Positions 18,901 to 28,109 of a DNA stretch of 64,000 nt are shown piece after piece. A model generated the notes under the pieces. The model had not been told where the DNA came from, made no database searches, and saw only the letters and a program-made list of their open reading frames with translations. The position numbers and the translations under genes are program-made. How positions within the stretch are numbered: the stretch's first letter is position 1; every line of letters begins with the position of its first letter. Source of the stretch: UBA7692 sp964650845. GTDB taxonomy: Bacteria; Bacteroidota; Bacteroidia; Chitinophagales; LD1. The stretch lies in the NCBI GenBank assembly GCA_964650845.1, contig CAZYXR010000005.1, forward strand, positions 10,231 to 74,230, in the 5' to 3' direction.

Positions 18901-19938
18901 CTACTCAACGGTTAATTGCTCGGAGTAGTTGTTTTCTTTCAAGCCTGATTTGCTTAACATGATAAATTTTGGATTATTAAAGAGCTTGTCTGCTACTATG
19001 CCAGCCAATAAAGCAGCACCTTTTGGTGTATGATGAACATCATCTTTCAAATGAAATGTATCAATAGGAAACACCTGCATAGTTGTGGTATATGAAACAT
19101 TGTTAGCCTCGCAAAGCTGCTGAGTGCAAGCATTAAATTTCTTCATTGCTCGAAACATTGACGCCCCATCAGGGTACGTTTTACCATTGTTGCATAATGC
19201 CCTGCCAAACCACAGCCTTTGCTCAACTGGCTCGGAATTGATAGGCTGATAAAAAGATGGTTGCTCTACAAAGAAACACAAAGAACTATCGCTTACAATA
19301 CGACTTTGCAACTCGTTCATGTAAAAACGAAAAGCATCGAAAGAGCGAAACGCGTCATCAGAATAACTTGCAATCTGCATAGGATTAAATTGTTGCTGAT
19401 ATTTAAAATCTCCCAACCATTTTCTGATAAGAAAACGCTCCATTGAAGGAGGTTTAGTAGCATTGACGGCTGGTCCATAGTAGTGACTATACGTAGCTGC
19501 GTATTCACCATTTGAAAAATCTACCGGTGAAAATGATCGGCAAATGTCATTAATCGCGTGCATCACAATTACAACATCAGGCTTAAATTTCCGATAATAC
19601 GTAGTATAATTAATCAACGAATGTTTGGACGTGTACCAATCCATCCCTCCATTTAACACATAGATTCGTTTACCCCCAAACTTCTTTTCAAGAATTTTTT
19701 GCAGTTGCGAAGGGTACTTTTCTACCTCTTGTAATCTTCCATCGTTTGTAGTGGAACCACCAAGACAAAGAACAACTAAATCATCGTTTTGGATTTCGAG
19801 CGAATCGTATTTATTGAAACCAATTTGTACAAAAGGTTCAAAAGGGAAACCCTGACGATGATAATAATAATACGATCCAGTTCCATAAAACAACAGCATC
19901 AAAAAACCAACTGAAAGGAAAACAGTAAAAACTTTCAT
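18901..19938 (-). CDS. Membrane-anchored SGNH hydrolase
   Basis: 345 residues. One N-terminal transmembrane helix (residues 4-21) anchors a periplasmic-facing SGNH fold. Block I is LGGSTTN with the serine nucleophile, block III/IV contains HAINDI, and block V is DDVHHTPKG with the catalytic Asp/His pair. Such proteins in glycan loci remove or transfer acyl groups. It overlaps the upstream polytopic membrane gene by 4 bases (ATGA type), so the two form an operon on the minus strand and are probably functionally linked. Confidence 0.75.
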   Translation of the reverse strand: MKVFTVFLSVGFLMLLFYGTGSYYYYHRQGFPFEPFVQIGFNKYDSLEIQNDDLVVLCLGGSTTNDGRLQEVEKYPSQLQKILEKKFGGKRIYVLNGGMDWYTSKHSLINYTTYYRKFKPDVVIVMHAINDICRSFSPVDFSNGEYAATYSHYYGPAVNATKPPSMERFLIRKWLGDFKYQQQFNPMQIASYSDDAFRSFDAFRFYMNELQSRIVSDSSLCFFVEQPSFYQPINSEPVEQRLWFGRALCNNGKTYPDGASMFRAMKKFNACTQQLCEANNVSYTTTMQVFPIDTFHLKDDVHHTPKGAALLAGIVADKLFNNPKFIMLSKSGLKENNYSEQLTVE

Positions 19939-21470
19939 AGCTGTTTTACAATATCGCGGTAAAAGAATACAATTAGCATAATCATAGGAACTTGCAATGA
20001 CTGAAGATAGCGAATTTGATCGAAGCTATGGGCAAAAGCAACCGTCAAAATACTTACGACTAAAAACATCAATAGCATAATAGAAACAGAGGAAAGTTTT
20101 CTAAAAACAAACAAACATATTCCTACAATAAAAATCAGTACAGAAATGAATTTACCAGCGTATAGAATAGGGATATAGATATACAAAAACAACAGGGGAA
20201 TTGCAATTGTAATTGTACCCCCATGTGCATACCCAATTGTTTGCACTAACGAGTGAGACGAATAAGGAGGGGGGCTATCTATTGTATTCTGCAATTCTAT
20301 TTCAAGAAAATAATCAAACATTCGCAACCGCATATCAACAACTGCAAAATAAATTTGCCATACTACTTTTTTCAAACACATAATTGGGTAGTTAAAGTAA
20401 ATATGCTTTATCCAATTACTATAGTATGCCTTTACATCACCTTCCACAACTTCATCTGTTTCATTACTCTTTTTATCCCTAAAAAACTGCTGTATTACTT
20501 TGCCACAGTTTCCATATTGAAGTGCATCTAATGAATACCGCAACACAATAAAATTCGTATCTGGATTTGTTTCAATTTCTTCTACCAAAATCGGATACAC
20601 AAGACTATTCAAACTGTCATCAGTGTTTGCCGCAAGGCTATTGTCTTTCATAGCTTGCAAAACAATATGAGCATGGCTGTAAAATACTTGACGAACAACG
20701 AAAGATTTAGAGGAGCCATCGTATCGCAAAGTCAAAAAAGTTTCGATTGATATTAATATCAATATTGGAATCACCAACATGCACAACAACTTTTTCCATT
20801 CATTAGGAATGCGTTTAACTGCAAGAAAATAAGCAGCAATCAATACAAACAAAAAAGCGTAACTAAATCTTGTAAAAGCAACAAAACCAACACCTCCAAT
20901 AATGGAAAGAGAGAGAAAATGTTTTGATGAAAATTTTTGACAAAACCGATAAAGTAGTACGAAAAAGCACACCGCGAATGGTGCAAAAACACCCTCGGGA
21001 CGCAAGGTTTTTTCATACATAATAGTCATGCCATTGGCTACAAACAACAATGTAGAAACAGAAATAATAAGCACACTCGCTACCCTCTTATATTGTTGCC
21101 CTTCCGACCTCACTAACATTTTTTCAAACAACCACAACATACCAATAGCAGCAGCAATACCTCCAACATGGTGAACAATAACTACGGCATTAATGGTTTT
21201 AAAAACTAACAACAGTAATAAAACAAAAAGCGGGTAGGGAAAACTACGTGCAGAATGATGCGTAAAACTTCTCTCATTTAAAAAATCAATTGCAGGGAAC
21301 AAATACCCACTGTAATCTGGATCTGCATGTAGTGTAATACCGTTTGAAAAGCGCAACCAAACTCCTATTAGAATAATAGCAGCATATAGAAAATAACGGG
21401 TGCGAATAACGAAACTGAACAAATTTGTAATCAAAAAATCATTGTGTGTTTTACAAAGTAAAGAAAACAT
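19935..21470 (-). CDS. Polytopic membrane protein, probable GT-C type glycosyltransferase
   Basis: 511 residues with roughly ten to twelve hydrophobic helices. After the first helix, the loop LHADPDYSGYLFPA places acidic residues where GT-C (GT39/83-like) enzymes have their catalytic Asp in the first periplasmic loop. A long soluble loop (about residues 260-390) lies between helix bundles, also typical of lipid-linked-sugar transferases. No family motif is decisive. It is co-transcribed with the downstream SGNH hydrolase and diverges from another SGNH gene starting at 21543. Confidence 0.5.
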   Translation of the reverse strand: MFSLLCKTHNDFLITNLFSFVIRTRYFLYAAIILIGVWLRFSNGITLHADPDYSGYLFPAIDFLNERSFTHHSARSFPYPLFVLLLLLVFKTINAVVIVHHVGGIAAAIGMLWLFEKMLVRSEGQQYKRVASVLIISVSTLLFVANGMTIMYEKTLRPEGVFAPFAVCFFVLLYRFCQKFSSKHFLSLSIIGGVGFVAFTRFSYAFLFVLIAAYFLAVKRIPNEWKKLLCMLVIPILILISIETFLTLRYDGSSKSFVVRQVFYSHAHIVLQAMKDNSLAANTDDSLNSLVYPILVEEIETNPDTNFIVLRYSLDALQYGNCGKVIQQFFRDKKSNETDEVVEGDVKAYYSNWIKHIYFNYPIMCLKKVVWQIYFAVVDMRLRMFDYFLEIELQNTIDSPPPYSSHSLVQTIGYAHGGTITIAIPLLFLYIYIPILYAGKFISVLIFIVGICLFVFRKLSSVSIMLLMFLVVSILTVAFAHSFDQIRYLQSLQVPMIMLIVFFYRDIVKQL

Positions 21471-21542
21471 TTTCTTTGGTGCTTAATATACCAACCATTG
21501 TCCAAAACATATTCTCAACATAAAATTCATAACAGCACAACA

Positions 21543-22706
21543 ATGGTATTCCGCTTTTTACTCTCCATTGCTTGGCTTTTTGTGGCATTTTACTTTACAT
21601 GGGAATACTATTGGTTTAGCAAAGTAAACTGGCATTTTGTAAGGTGGCATACTCATCTTGCACCGTTTGCATTGGCAATATTATTGCTGCTTACCCTCAC
21701 CCAGTTTGTGCAAATAAAAGAGCGCACCGTTTTACTTACAAGCTCTGTATGTATTGGCTTGGCGCTTGCCGAAGTACTGCTTTTTGCCAGGAACCCAAAT
21801 GGCGATGTAATGTTTATCAGCCAACTCAAAACCAATCCTACAAACTACTATCATGCCTGGCCGGCAAACGCCACCCACTATCTAAAAAAAGAAGAATTTA
21901 ACTACCAACGTCACACCAACTCTCTCGGATTTTCTGACAAAGAATGGCGCATCGAAAAAGATACAAGCAAAATTCGCGTACTCAGCTTAGGCGACTCCTT
22001 TACCGAGGGTGATGCTGCGCCTGCCGATTCAGCTTATCCATTTTTAATGCAAAAGATATTGGGCGAAAGTTACGAAGTAATGAATGCCGGCACTTGTGGT
22101 AGCGACCCTCTTTTCAACTACAAAAATCTTGAAGACCGATTGCTACAATATAAACCAGATATTGTAGTGCAAACAATTTCAACGAATGACTTATTGAATG
22201 ACCTTCCGCTGCGAGGTGGCTTTGAACGTTTTCAACCGAATGATAAAATAAAAGAAAATTCGCCTCCGGCTTGGTTTTATCCTGCCATGATTAGTGTTGT
22301 TTTTAGAACGCTATTAACCACCTTCAACAATAACATAGGCAAGGCTCCAGTAATTGACAACACCTATCTCACAAATCTCGAAACCATTCTACAACAACTC
22401 ACTTTTAACTTCGACAACCTGGGCAAACAGCATGATATGAAAATTATATTTGTATTGCTGCCTTTGAAAAATGAAGTGCAAAACAATAAATACGATTACA
22501 ACTATTTGCCACTGCAGCAAATGGCAGCCCAATCAAACACCATTCGCACCCTTGATTTACTGCCATGCTACGCGCAAAAAATTCACCTTAGCGGAAGCGA
22601 TTTCAAAACATTTTATTGGCAGATTGACCAGCATCACAACTCTACCGGCTACAAACTAATGGCCGAGTGCATAGCCGAAAAAGTATTGAGGATTACAGAA
22701 CAATAA
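21543..22706 (+). CDS. SGNH hydrolase with N-terminal membrane domain, copy 1
   Basis: About 387 residues from ATG 21543; a TTG at 21498 is an alternative. Two N-terminal hydrophobic helices precede the SGNH domain: LGDSFTEG (Ser), MNAGTCGSDP (Gly), ISTND (Asn) and DQHHNSTGY (Asp/His). This is an exported, membrane-tethered esterase or acyltransferase like those that edit polysaccharide acetylation. It is paralogous to the next gene, and the last 43 bases before the C-terminus are almost identical in the two. It shares a 72-base divergent promoter region with the polytopic gene at 19935-21470. Confidence 0.75.
   Translation: MVFRFLLSIAWLFVAFYFTWEYYWFSKVNWHFVRWHTHLAPFALAILLLLTLTQFVQIKERTVLLTSSVCIGLALAEVLLFARNPNGDVMFISQLKTNPTNYYHAWPANATHYLKKEEFNYQRHTNSLGFSDKEWRIEKDTSKIRVLSLGDSFTEGDAAPADSAYPFLMQKILGESYEVMNAGTCGSDPLFNYKNLEDRLLQYKPDIVVQTISTNDLLNDLPLRGGFERFQPNDKIKENSPPAWFYPAMISVVFRTLLTTFNNNIGKAPVIDNTYLTNLETILQQLTFNFDNLGKQHDMKIIFVLLPLKNEVQNNKYDYNYLPLQQMAAQSNTIRTLDLLPCYAQKIHLSGSDFKTFYWQIDQHHNSTGYKLMAECIAEKVLRITEQ
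22647..22689 (+). repeat. 43-bp near-identical patch, copy 1
   Basis: This segment encodes GYKLMAECIAEKVL and matches 23988-24030 at 42 of 43 bases, including all third positions except one. The rest of the two genes is well diverged at synonymous sites. Confidence 0.8.
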
Positions 22707-22841
22707 AGACCTTTTGTATCCTTTTCATAAATTTGGAATTTGGTGTATGAGATGTATTCTAAATGTTTCAACCGAGCAACTCATGAAACAACATTTTACT
22801 TCATAAAAAATTCAATGCCTCTCTGATGTAACTAATAACTA

Positions 22842-24080
22842 ATGAGATTTACTACCATATTGAAAATATTAGGAGCAGTTATCCTATTCCTATTTGTACT
22901 AACACAGTTATCCGAACCATTTCAAGGCAGTTCAAATTTTTGCATCACTACAACATATTATCTGCTGGCAATATGTTGTTTACTATACATAGCCTATTGT
23001 TTCAAAAAACCTGTTTATGGATTTGTTATTATGGGAGTTTCAGTATTTGTATCGCTTTACTTCTGCGAAGTTTATCTCCGCTATTATCTAAAGAATCCAG
23101 TAACATATAGCGAAATACAATGGGGAACATATCAAACAATGTATGACTGCCCTAACAATAAAATTTCCACTATTGACCCATCGGAATCTCCAAAAACTCT
23201 CCACACGAATGTGATGACTGCAAATTCATCAAGAGATTACACTTCTCCCGAATACACCTATTCTGGAGAATATACGAACGATTTAGGTTTAAGAGGGCCA
23301 CTACCGAAAGCCAATAAAAAAGTAATATGTGCATTAGGCGATTCGTTTACCGAATCTATGGGCGCACCTGCCGACAGCACATATCCACTATTGCTAGAAA
23401 ACACAATTAATATCTATGACAGCAATATTGCCGTTTTAAACGCAGGAGTAAGTGGCAATGACCCGTTTTTCGAATTTATGCTTCTAAAAGAATTAGCTGT
23501 CCACAATCAAATTACAGATGCAATTTTCTTAGTAAATTTAACTGACGTTGATGATGTTATGTCAAGGGGAGGGAAAGAGCGTTTTTTACCAAACGGTAGC
23601 TTACAATTTCGCAGTGGTCCTTGGTGGGAACCCATTTATGCTATCAGCCATATTTTCAGATTGGTATTGCATAAAGTTTGGGATTACGATTACAACTTAA
23701 TGACCAAAGACCAAATTGTTCTTGCAGAACAAAATGCCATTAATGCTATAACAAATCTCTTTTCAACAGATGTCATTCCTTGGAGCATAAACAACAAAAT
23801 ACGCATCTTCATAGTTTTACAGCCAATGCTTAGTTCTGTAAATGATTTAGATTCACGATATGTAGAAATGCGCAAGCAGTTGTCTTCGCTCAAAAACATT
23901 ACATTTCTTGATATTCAACCACGACTAAAAAACACACCTAGCATTCAAGATTACTATTGGCCAATGGATGGTCATTTTAATTCTTCAGGCTACAAACTAA
24001 TGGCCGAGTGCATTGCCGAAAAAGTATTGAAAACAATCAAAACTGATTCTATAAACTCCTCTATAACAAGCCGCTACTAA
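22842..24080 (+). CDS. SGNH hydrolase with N-terminal membrane domain, copy 2
   Basis: 412 residues. Two or three hydrophobic helices (residues 7-75) come before LGDSFTES, LNAGVSGNDP, NLTDVDD and DGHFNSSGY, the SGNH blocks. In block III the usual Asn appears as NLTD, slightly off the pattern of copy 1 (STND). It follows copy 1 after 135 bases and ends in a 4-base tail-to-tail overlap with cysN. Role is expected to be the same as copy 1, acyl editing of a surface glycan, inferred from context. Confidence 0.75.
   Translation: MRFTTILKILGAVILFLFVLTQLSEPFQGSSNFCITTTYYLLAICCLLYIAYCFKKPVYGFVIMGVSVFVSLYFCEVYLRYYLKNPVTYSEIQWGTYQTMYDCPNNKISTIDPSESPKTLHTNVMTANSSRDYTSPEYTYSGEYTNDLGLRGPLPKANKKVICALGDSFTESMGAPADSTYPLLLENTINIYDSNIAVLNAGVSGNDPFFEFMLLKELAVHNQITDAIFLVNLTDVDDVMSRGGKERFLPNGSLQFRSGPWWEPIYAISHIFRLVLHKVWDYDYNLMTKDQIVLAEQNAINAITNLFSTDVIPWSINNKIRIFIVLQPMLSSVNDLDSRYVEMRKQLSSLKNITFLDIQPRLKNTPSIQDYYWPMDGHFNSSGYKLMAECIAEKVLKTIKTDSINSSITSRY
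23988..24030 (+). repeat. 43-bp near-identical patch, copy 2
   Basis: Partner of 22647-22689 with one mismatch (CATT versus CATA). It sits at the same place relative to the SGNH catalytic His in both genes. Confidence 0.8.
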
Positions 24081-25396
24081 CTTAATATCATACCTGCGCC
24101 AACGGTAACATTTGTGGCTTCATCTATAAGAATAAAACTTCCTGTTTCGCGATTTTTTGTGTAAGCATCAAACATCAATGGTGCAGTGGTGCGCAACGAA
24201 ACTCTACCAACATCATTCATGCCAATAGAAGGGTTTTCGGCAATGCGCGAAAGTGTGCTAATATCCAATCGGTACTTTATTTCTTTTACTACACAACGTG
24301 CATCTTTCGTAGTTTGCTTTATTGCATATTTTCCATTCAACTGAATTGGCTTATCGCCCATCCAACAAATCATTGCTTCAACATCTTGGCTTTGGTGCGG
24401 CTTATTTGCAGTGCGTACAATCATATCGCCACGCGAAACATCAATTTCATCCTCCAGCAATACTGTAACACTCAATGGTGCAAATGCTTCTTCAATTTCA
24501 TTTCCACCCAATTCAATGCGTTTAATTTTTGATGTAAATCCCGAGGGCATCACCACCACCTCATCGCCCGGGCGCAACACTCCGCTGCTCACCCTGCCTG
24601 CATAACCTCTATAATCATGAAATTCATCGTTGTAAGGGCGCACAACAAACTGTACCGGAAAACGCGCATCAATGTGATTATGGTCGCTGGCAATATGAAT
24701 ATTTTCTAACAAATACATTAGCGTAACACCATCATACCAAGGCGTATTTTGCGAACGATTCACCACGTTATCGCCATTCAAAGCCGATATGGGGATAAAA
24801 TGAAAATCTTTGATATTCAAGCGCGCAGCAAAGTTTTTATAATCAGTTACAATCTTATCAAAAACAGCTCTATCAAAATTCACCAAATCCATTTTATTGA
24901 TGCACACTGCTACATGCGGAATACCTAACAACGAGGCAATTAAAGAATGGCGCATAGTTTGCTCAACCACACCATGTCTTGCGTCAATCAATATCAAAGC
25001 AAGGTTGGCGGTAGATGCACCGGTAACCATATTGCGCGTGTATTGAATATGCCCTGGCGTATCGGCAATAATGAACTTCCGTTTAGGTGTAGAAAAATAT
25101 CGGTAGGCAACATCAATAGTAATACCCTGCTCGCGCTCGGCACGCAGCCCATCGGTAAGCAATGCTAAATTTACGGTTTGTTCACCACGCCTTTCGCTGG
25201 TAGCTTTCACCGATTCGTACTGGTCTTCAAAAATAGATTTGCTATCGTACAACAATCGTCCAATCAATGTGCTTTTGCCATCGTCCACACTGCCTGCTGT
25301 TGTAAACCGAAGCAGCTCCATGTTCATGTAGCTGTTACTGTCAAACACTCCGTTGCTGATATTGTGGTTATTTATTACTTGAGTTACATTATCCAT
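24077..25396 (-). CDS. cysN: Sulfate adenylyltransferase subunit 1, GTPase
   Basis: 439 residues. The GTPase domain shows TAGSVDDGKSTLIGRLL (P-loop), DTPGHIQYTRNM (G3) and NKMDL (G4), followed by EF-Tu-like beta-barrel domains. CysN couples GTP hydrolysis to formation of adenosine 5'-phosphosulfate by CysD. Order on the minus strand is cysC, cysD, cysN with short gaps, so this is the distal gene. No bifunctional CysN-CysC fusion is present; the kinase is separate. The stop codon overlaps that of the convergent SGNH gene. Confidence 0.95.
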   Translation of the reverse strand: MDNVTQVINNHNISNGVFDSNSYMNMELLRFTTAGSVDDGKSTLIGRLLYDSKSIFEDQYESVKATSERRGEQTVNLALLTDGLRAEREQGITIDVAYRYFSTPKRKFIIADTPGHIQYTRNMVTGASTANLALILIDARHGVVEQTMRHSLIASLLGIPHVAVCINKMDLVNFDRAVFDKIVTDYKNFAARLNIKDFHFIPISALNGDNVVNRSQNTPWYDGVTLMYLLENIHIASDHNHIDARFPVQFVVRPYNDEFHDYRGYAGRVSSGVLRPGDEVVVMPSGFTSKIKRIELGGNEIEEAFAPLSVTVLLEDEIDVSRGDMIVRTANKPHQSQDVEAMICWMGDKPIQLNGKYAIKQTTKDARCVVKEIKYRLDISTLSRIAENPSIGMNDVGRVSLRTTAPLMFDAYTKNRETGSFILIDEATNVTVGAGMILS

Positions 25397-25428
25397 TTTC
25401 TAAATCTTCAAATTCATCAATTTCCAAA

Positions 25429-26331
25429 TCAGAAGTATCCTTCTTTTTTTCTGTCTTCCATACTCGATTCACTGCGCTTATCATCGGCTCGGCCACCACG
25501 CTCGGCTGTGCGCGCTGTGGCTACTTCGTATATTATCTCATCAATATTCGATGCCGTAGAAAGTGTAGCACCTGTAGATGTAATATCGCCAATAGTGCGA
25601 AACCGCACTACTTTTTCTTCGGCTTGCTCCGTTGGTTTCATTTGTATTACAGGACTTTGGGCAAGCCACATTCCATCGCGTTGAAACACGCTTCTTTTGT
25701 GTGAAAAATACAAACTGGGCAGCGGAATATTCTCCATTGCAAGGTATTGCCACACGTCTAACTCCGTCCAATTTGAAATTGGAAAAACGCGAAAATGTTC
25801 GCCCTGATGTTTTCTGCCATTAAACAAGTTCCAAAGTTCCGGACGTTGATTTTTGGGATCCCACTGTCCAAATTCATCGCGATGCGAAAAGAACCTTTCT
25901 TTGGCTCTCGCTTTTTCTTCATCGCGCCTGGCACCACCAATGCAAGCATCAAATTTGTATTGCTCTATGGTATCTAAAAGTGTAGTAGTTTGCAGCCTGA
26001 TGCGTGATGCACTATAGCCTTTTTCTTCGCTCACCTTGCCTGCATCAATACTTTCTTGCACAGAGCCTACCACTAATTTCACTCCAAGTTGCTTCACAAG
26101 TTCATCGCGATACTGTAAGGTTTCAACAAAATTATGTCCGGTATCTACATGTACCAAAGGAAAAGGAATAGGAGCAGGATAAAAGGCCTTCCTCGTTAGG
26201 TACGTTACCACTATCGAATCCTTTCCGCCACTAAAAAGTATAGCAGCATTTTGAAATTGCGCAGCTACTTCGCGCAGCACAAAAATAGCTTCAGACTCAA
26301 GTGCTCTGAGATGATTAACGTTGTAAGACAT
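25429..26331 (-). CDS. cysD: Sulfate adenylyltransferase subunit 2
   Basis: 300 residues, full length for the family. FSGGKDSIV near residue 33 is the PP-loop that binds ATP, and the conserved VDTGHNF and IGGARRDEEKARAKER segments follow. With CysN it makes APS from sulfate and ATP. It lies 32 bases upstream of cysN and 9 bases downstream of cysC on the same strand. Confidence 0.95.
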   Translation of the reverse strand: MSYNVNHLRALESEAIFVLREVAAQFQNAAILFSGGKDSIVVTYLTRKAFYPAPIPFPLVHVDTGHNFVETLQYRDELVKQLGVKLVVGSVQESIDAGKVSEEKGYSASRIRLQTTTLLDTIEQYKFDACIGGARRDEEKARAKERFFSHRDEFGQWDPKNQRPELWNLFNGRKHQGEHFRVFPISNWTELDVWQYLAMENIPLPSLYFSHKRSVFQRDGMWLAQSPVIQMKPTEQAEEKVVRFRTIGDITSTGATLSTASNIDEIIYEVATARTAERGGRADDKRSESSMEDRKKEGYF

Positions 26332-26340
26332 ATAGTAAAC

Positions 26341-26982
26341 TCAAATGTTGTAATTCTCGAATTGGGATTTTGTATTGTCTTGATGACGAAGTAGCGGCAA
26401 CACAAATTGCAGCACTTCATTAAAAGAATCATAAATGCTTTTTTGTTTGGTAGAAACTATCAAGTCTGGATTTTCTGGAATCTCAAACGGTGCATTTACT
26501 CCTGTAAAGTTTTGTATTTCACCGCGCCTTGCTTTTGCATACAATCCTTTCACATCTCGCCTCTCGCATTCTTCAATAGGTGTATCCAGAAAGATATGTA
26601 TCAAATCTTCCGTACCAATAATTTCCGCTGCAAGTTTTCTGTACTCTTCTAATGGTGTAATGAAAGAGCAAATGGTAATAACGCCTGCATCTAAAAAGAG
26701 TTTTGCCGTTTCGGCAATTCTGCGAATGTTTTCCCTTCTTTCTGCTTCGGAAAAACCGAGATTGTTGCTGATGCCGGTGCGCACATTATCGCCATCCAAC
26801 ACCATACATTTGTAATTGTTCAGGTACAGTTCATACTCCAATGCCCGCGCAATGGTGCTTTTGCCAGAACCCGACAAGCCTGTAATCCAAACAACTTTAG
26901 AATACTGTTGTAAACTTCTTTCGCGCTCCTTACGCGAAAGCAGCTTATCGAAAACCGGATGAATGTTGTCTGATTTTGACAT
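26341..26982 (-). CDS. cysC: Adenylylsulfate kinase
   Basis: About 213 residues from ATG 26982; a TTG at 27000 would add six residues lying inside the promoter box. Walker A is GLSGSGKSTIA, then LDGDNVRTGISNNLGF, the APS-binding signature. It phosphorylates APS to PAPS. With CysD and CysN it supplies PAPS. No cysH, cysI/J or sulfate transporter is seen here, so sulfation of a surface product, not cysteine synthesis alone, is plausible given the adjacent glycan-type locus; this is inference. Confidence 0.95.
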   Translation of the reverse strand: MSKSDNIHPVFDKLLSRKERERSLQQYSKVVWITGLSGSGKSTIARALEYELYLNNYKCMVLDGDNVRTGISNNLGFSEAERRENIRRIAETAKLFLDAGVITICSFITPLEEYRKLAAEIIGTEDLIHIFLDTPIEECERRDVKGLYAKARRGEIQNFTGVNAPFEIPENPDLIVSTKQKSIYDSFNEVLQFVLPLLRHQDNTKSQFENYNI

Positions 26983-26990
26983 GAAGTGGC

Positions 26991-26998
26991 GAAAGTAC
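26991..26998 (-). promoter_or_regulatory. Minus-7 box TACTTTCG just upstream of cysC
   Basis: Read on the minus strand, TACTTTCG ends eight bases before the cysC ATG, giving almost no leader. No clear minus-33 TTTG is seen at the right distance, so support comes from the minus-7 box only. Confidence 0.35.
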
Positions 26999-27118
26999 AA
27001 TAGTCTATCAATTTAGTGGGAATTAAATCGAGTATGCTTTAGAGATTCTTTCTGTTAATGAATAAATAAGAACAAAGAGTGTGCAACATGATTCTACCTT
27101 AGCAGAAAAATAAGTTTT

Positions 27119-28036
27119 ATGAAACACCTTCTTACATTCCTTTTTATTTCTTTTTGTATTGTTAAAGCAGATGCACAACCCGTTCCTGTTGGTCATCTCA
27201 CCATCTTTTCCGAAGATGGCGACAAGTTTTTTTTGATACTGAATGGCGAGCGGCAAAATAATGTAGCAGAAACCAACCTTCGTATTGAAGACCTTAACCA
27301 ACCATACTACAACGCCAAAATAATATTTGAGGATAAGGCTCTTTTAGAAATCAATAAAAACTACTTGCAAATTGCAGATGCCGAAGGAAAATTTGCGGAT
27401 GTAACCTATAAGATAAGAAAAGATAAAACAGGAAAACCTAAGTTGAATTATTTTTCGATGGTTCCCATAAGGCAAGGTTATGTTGCTCCAAGCAATGTAA
27501 CAGTAGTGCATTATGGCCAGCCAACACCACCGCCTGCGGCAACTACAACAGTTTCGCATACAACAACTACCCTCACAAATACTGAGGCAGTAAATGTAAA
27601 TATTGGGATGCCTGGTGTTGGCATGAATGTTACCATTACAGACCCACTTTTGGGCGGCACATCAACTACCACAACTACAACTGGATACAACGACCCTGCC
27701 GTGGGGCAACCAACACCGCCAACGCGCAATGTGGGTTGCAGAGGTGCTTATGCAATGAATACCAGCGACTTTCAAAGTGCATTAGCAAGCATCGGCAAGC
27801 AGGGCTTTGAAGAAACAAAGCTTTCTACTGCAAAAAATATTGCATCAAAACAATGTTTGAACACCAACCAAGTAGTGCAGATTTGTAAAACATTTGGGTT
27901 TGAACAAAGCAAATTAGACTTCGCAAAATTTGCATACAGCCGATGCAGCGAACCTGCAAACTATTTCAAGGTAAATGATGTTTTTGGCTTCAGTAGCAGT
28001 GTTGAGGAGTTGAACAACTTTACAAGCAATCAATAG
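27119..28036 (+). CDS. DUF4476 exported protein
   Basis: 305 residues with a signal peptide ending near KADAQPV. The N-terminal half (about residues 20-120) is a beta-rich region. A Thr/Pro-rich low-complexity linker follows, and the C-terminal ~90 residues (DFQSALASIGKQGFEETKL to SSSVEELNNF) match the DUF4476 helical domain common in Bacteroidota. Function is unknown. It stands alone between cysC (divergent) and the RND operon (convergent), ending at a strong bidirectional terminator. Confidence 0.85.
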   Translation: MKHLLTFLFISFCIVKADAQPVPVGHLTIFSEDGDKFFLILNGERQNNVAETNLRIEDLNQPYYNAKIIFEDKALLEINKNYLQIADAEGKFADVTYKIRKDKTGKPKLNYFSMVPIRQGYVAPSNVTVVHYGQPTPPPAATTTVSHTTTTLTNTEAVNVNIGMPGVGMNVTITDPLLGGTSTTTTTTGYNDPAVGQPTPPTRNVGCRGAYAMNTSDFQSALASIGKQGFEETKLSTAKNIASKQCLNTNQVVQICKTFGFEQSKLDFAKFAYSRCSEPANYFKVNDVFGFSSSVEELNNFTSNQ

Positions 28037-28052
28037 CAATAAAACAAAGCTA

Positions 28053-28088
28053 AAAGGGCTTCTGTGAATTGAATCACAGAAGCCCTTT
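28053..28088. terminator. Bidirectional rho-independent terminator
   Basis: A perfect 15-bp inverted repeat (stem starting AAAGGGCTTCTGTGA, loop of six bases) lies between the convergent DUF4476 and RND genes. The A and T ends of the stem provide U-tracts in both directions. Confidence 0.85.
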
Positions 28089-28109
28089 GCATATTTAAAA
28101 TCCTCACTG

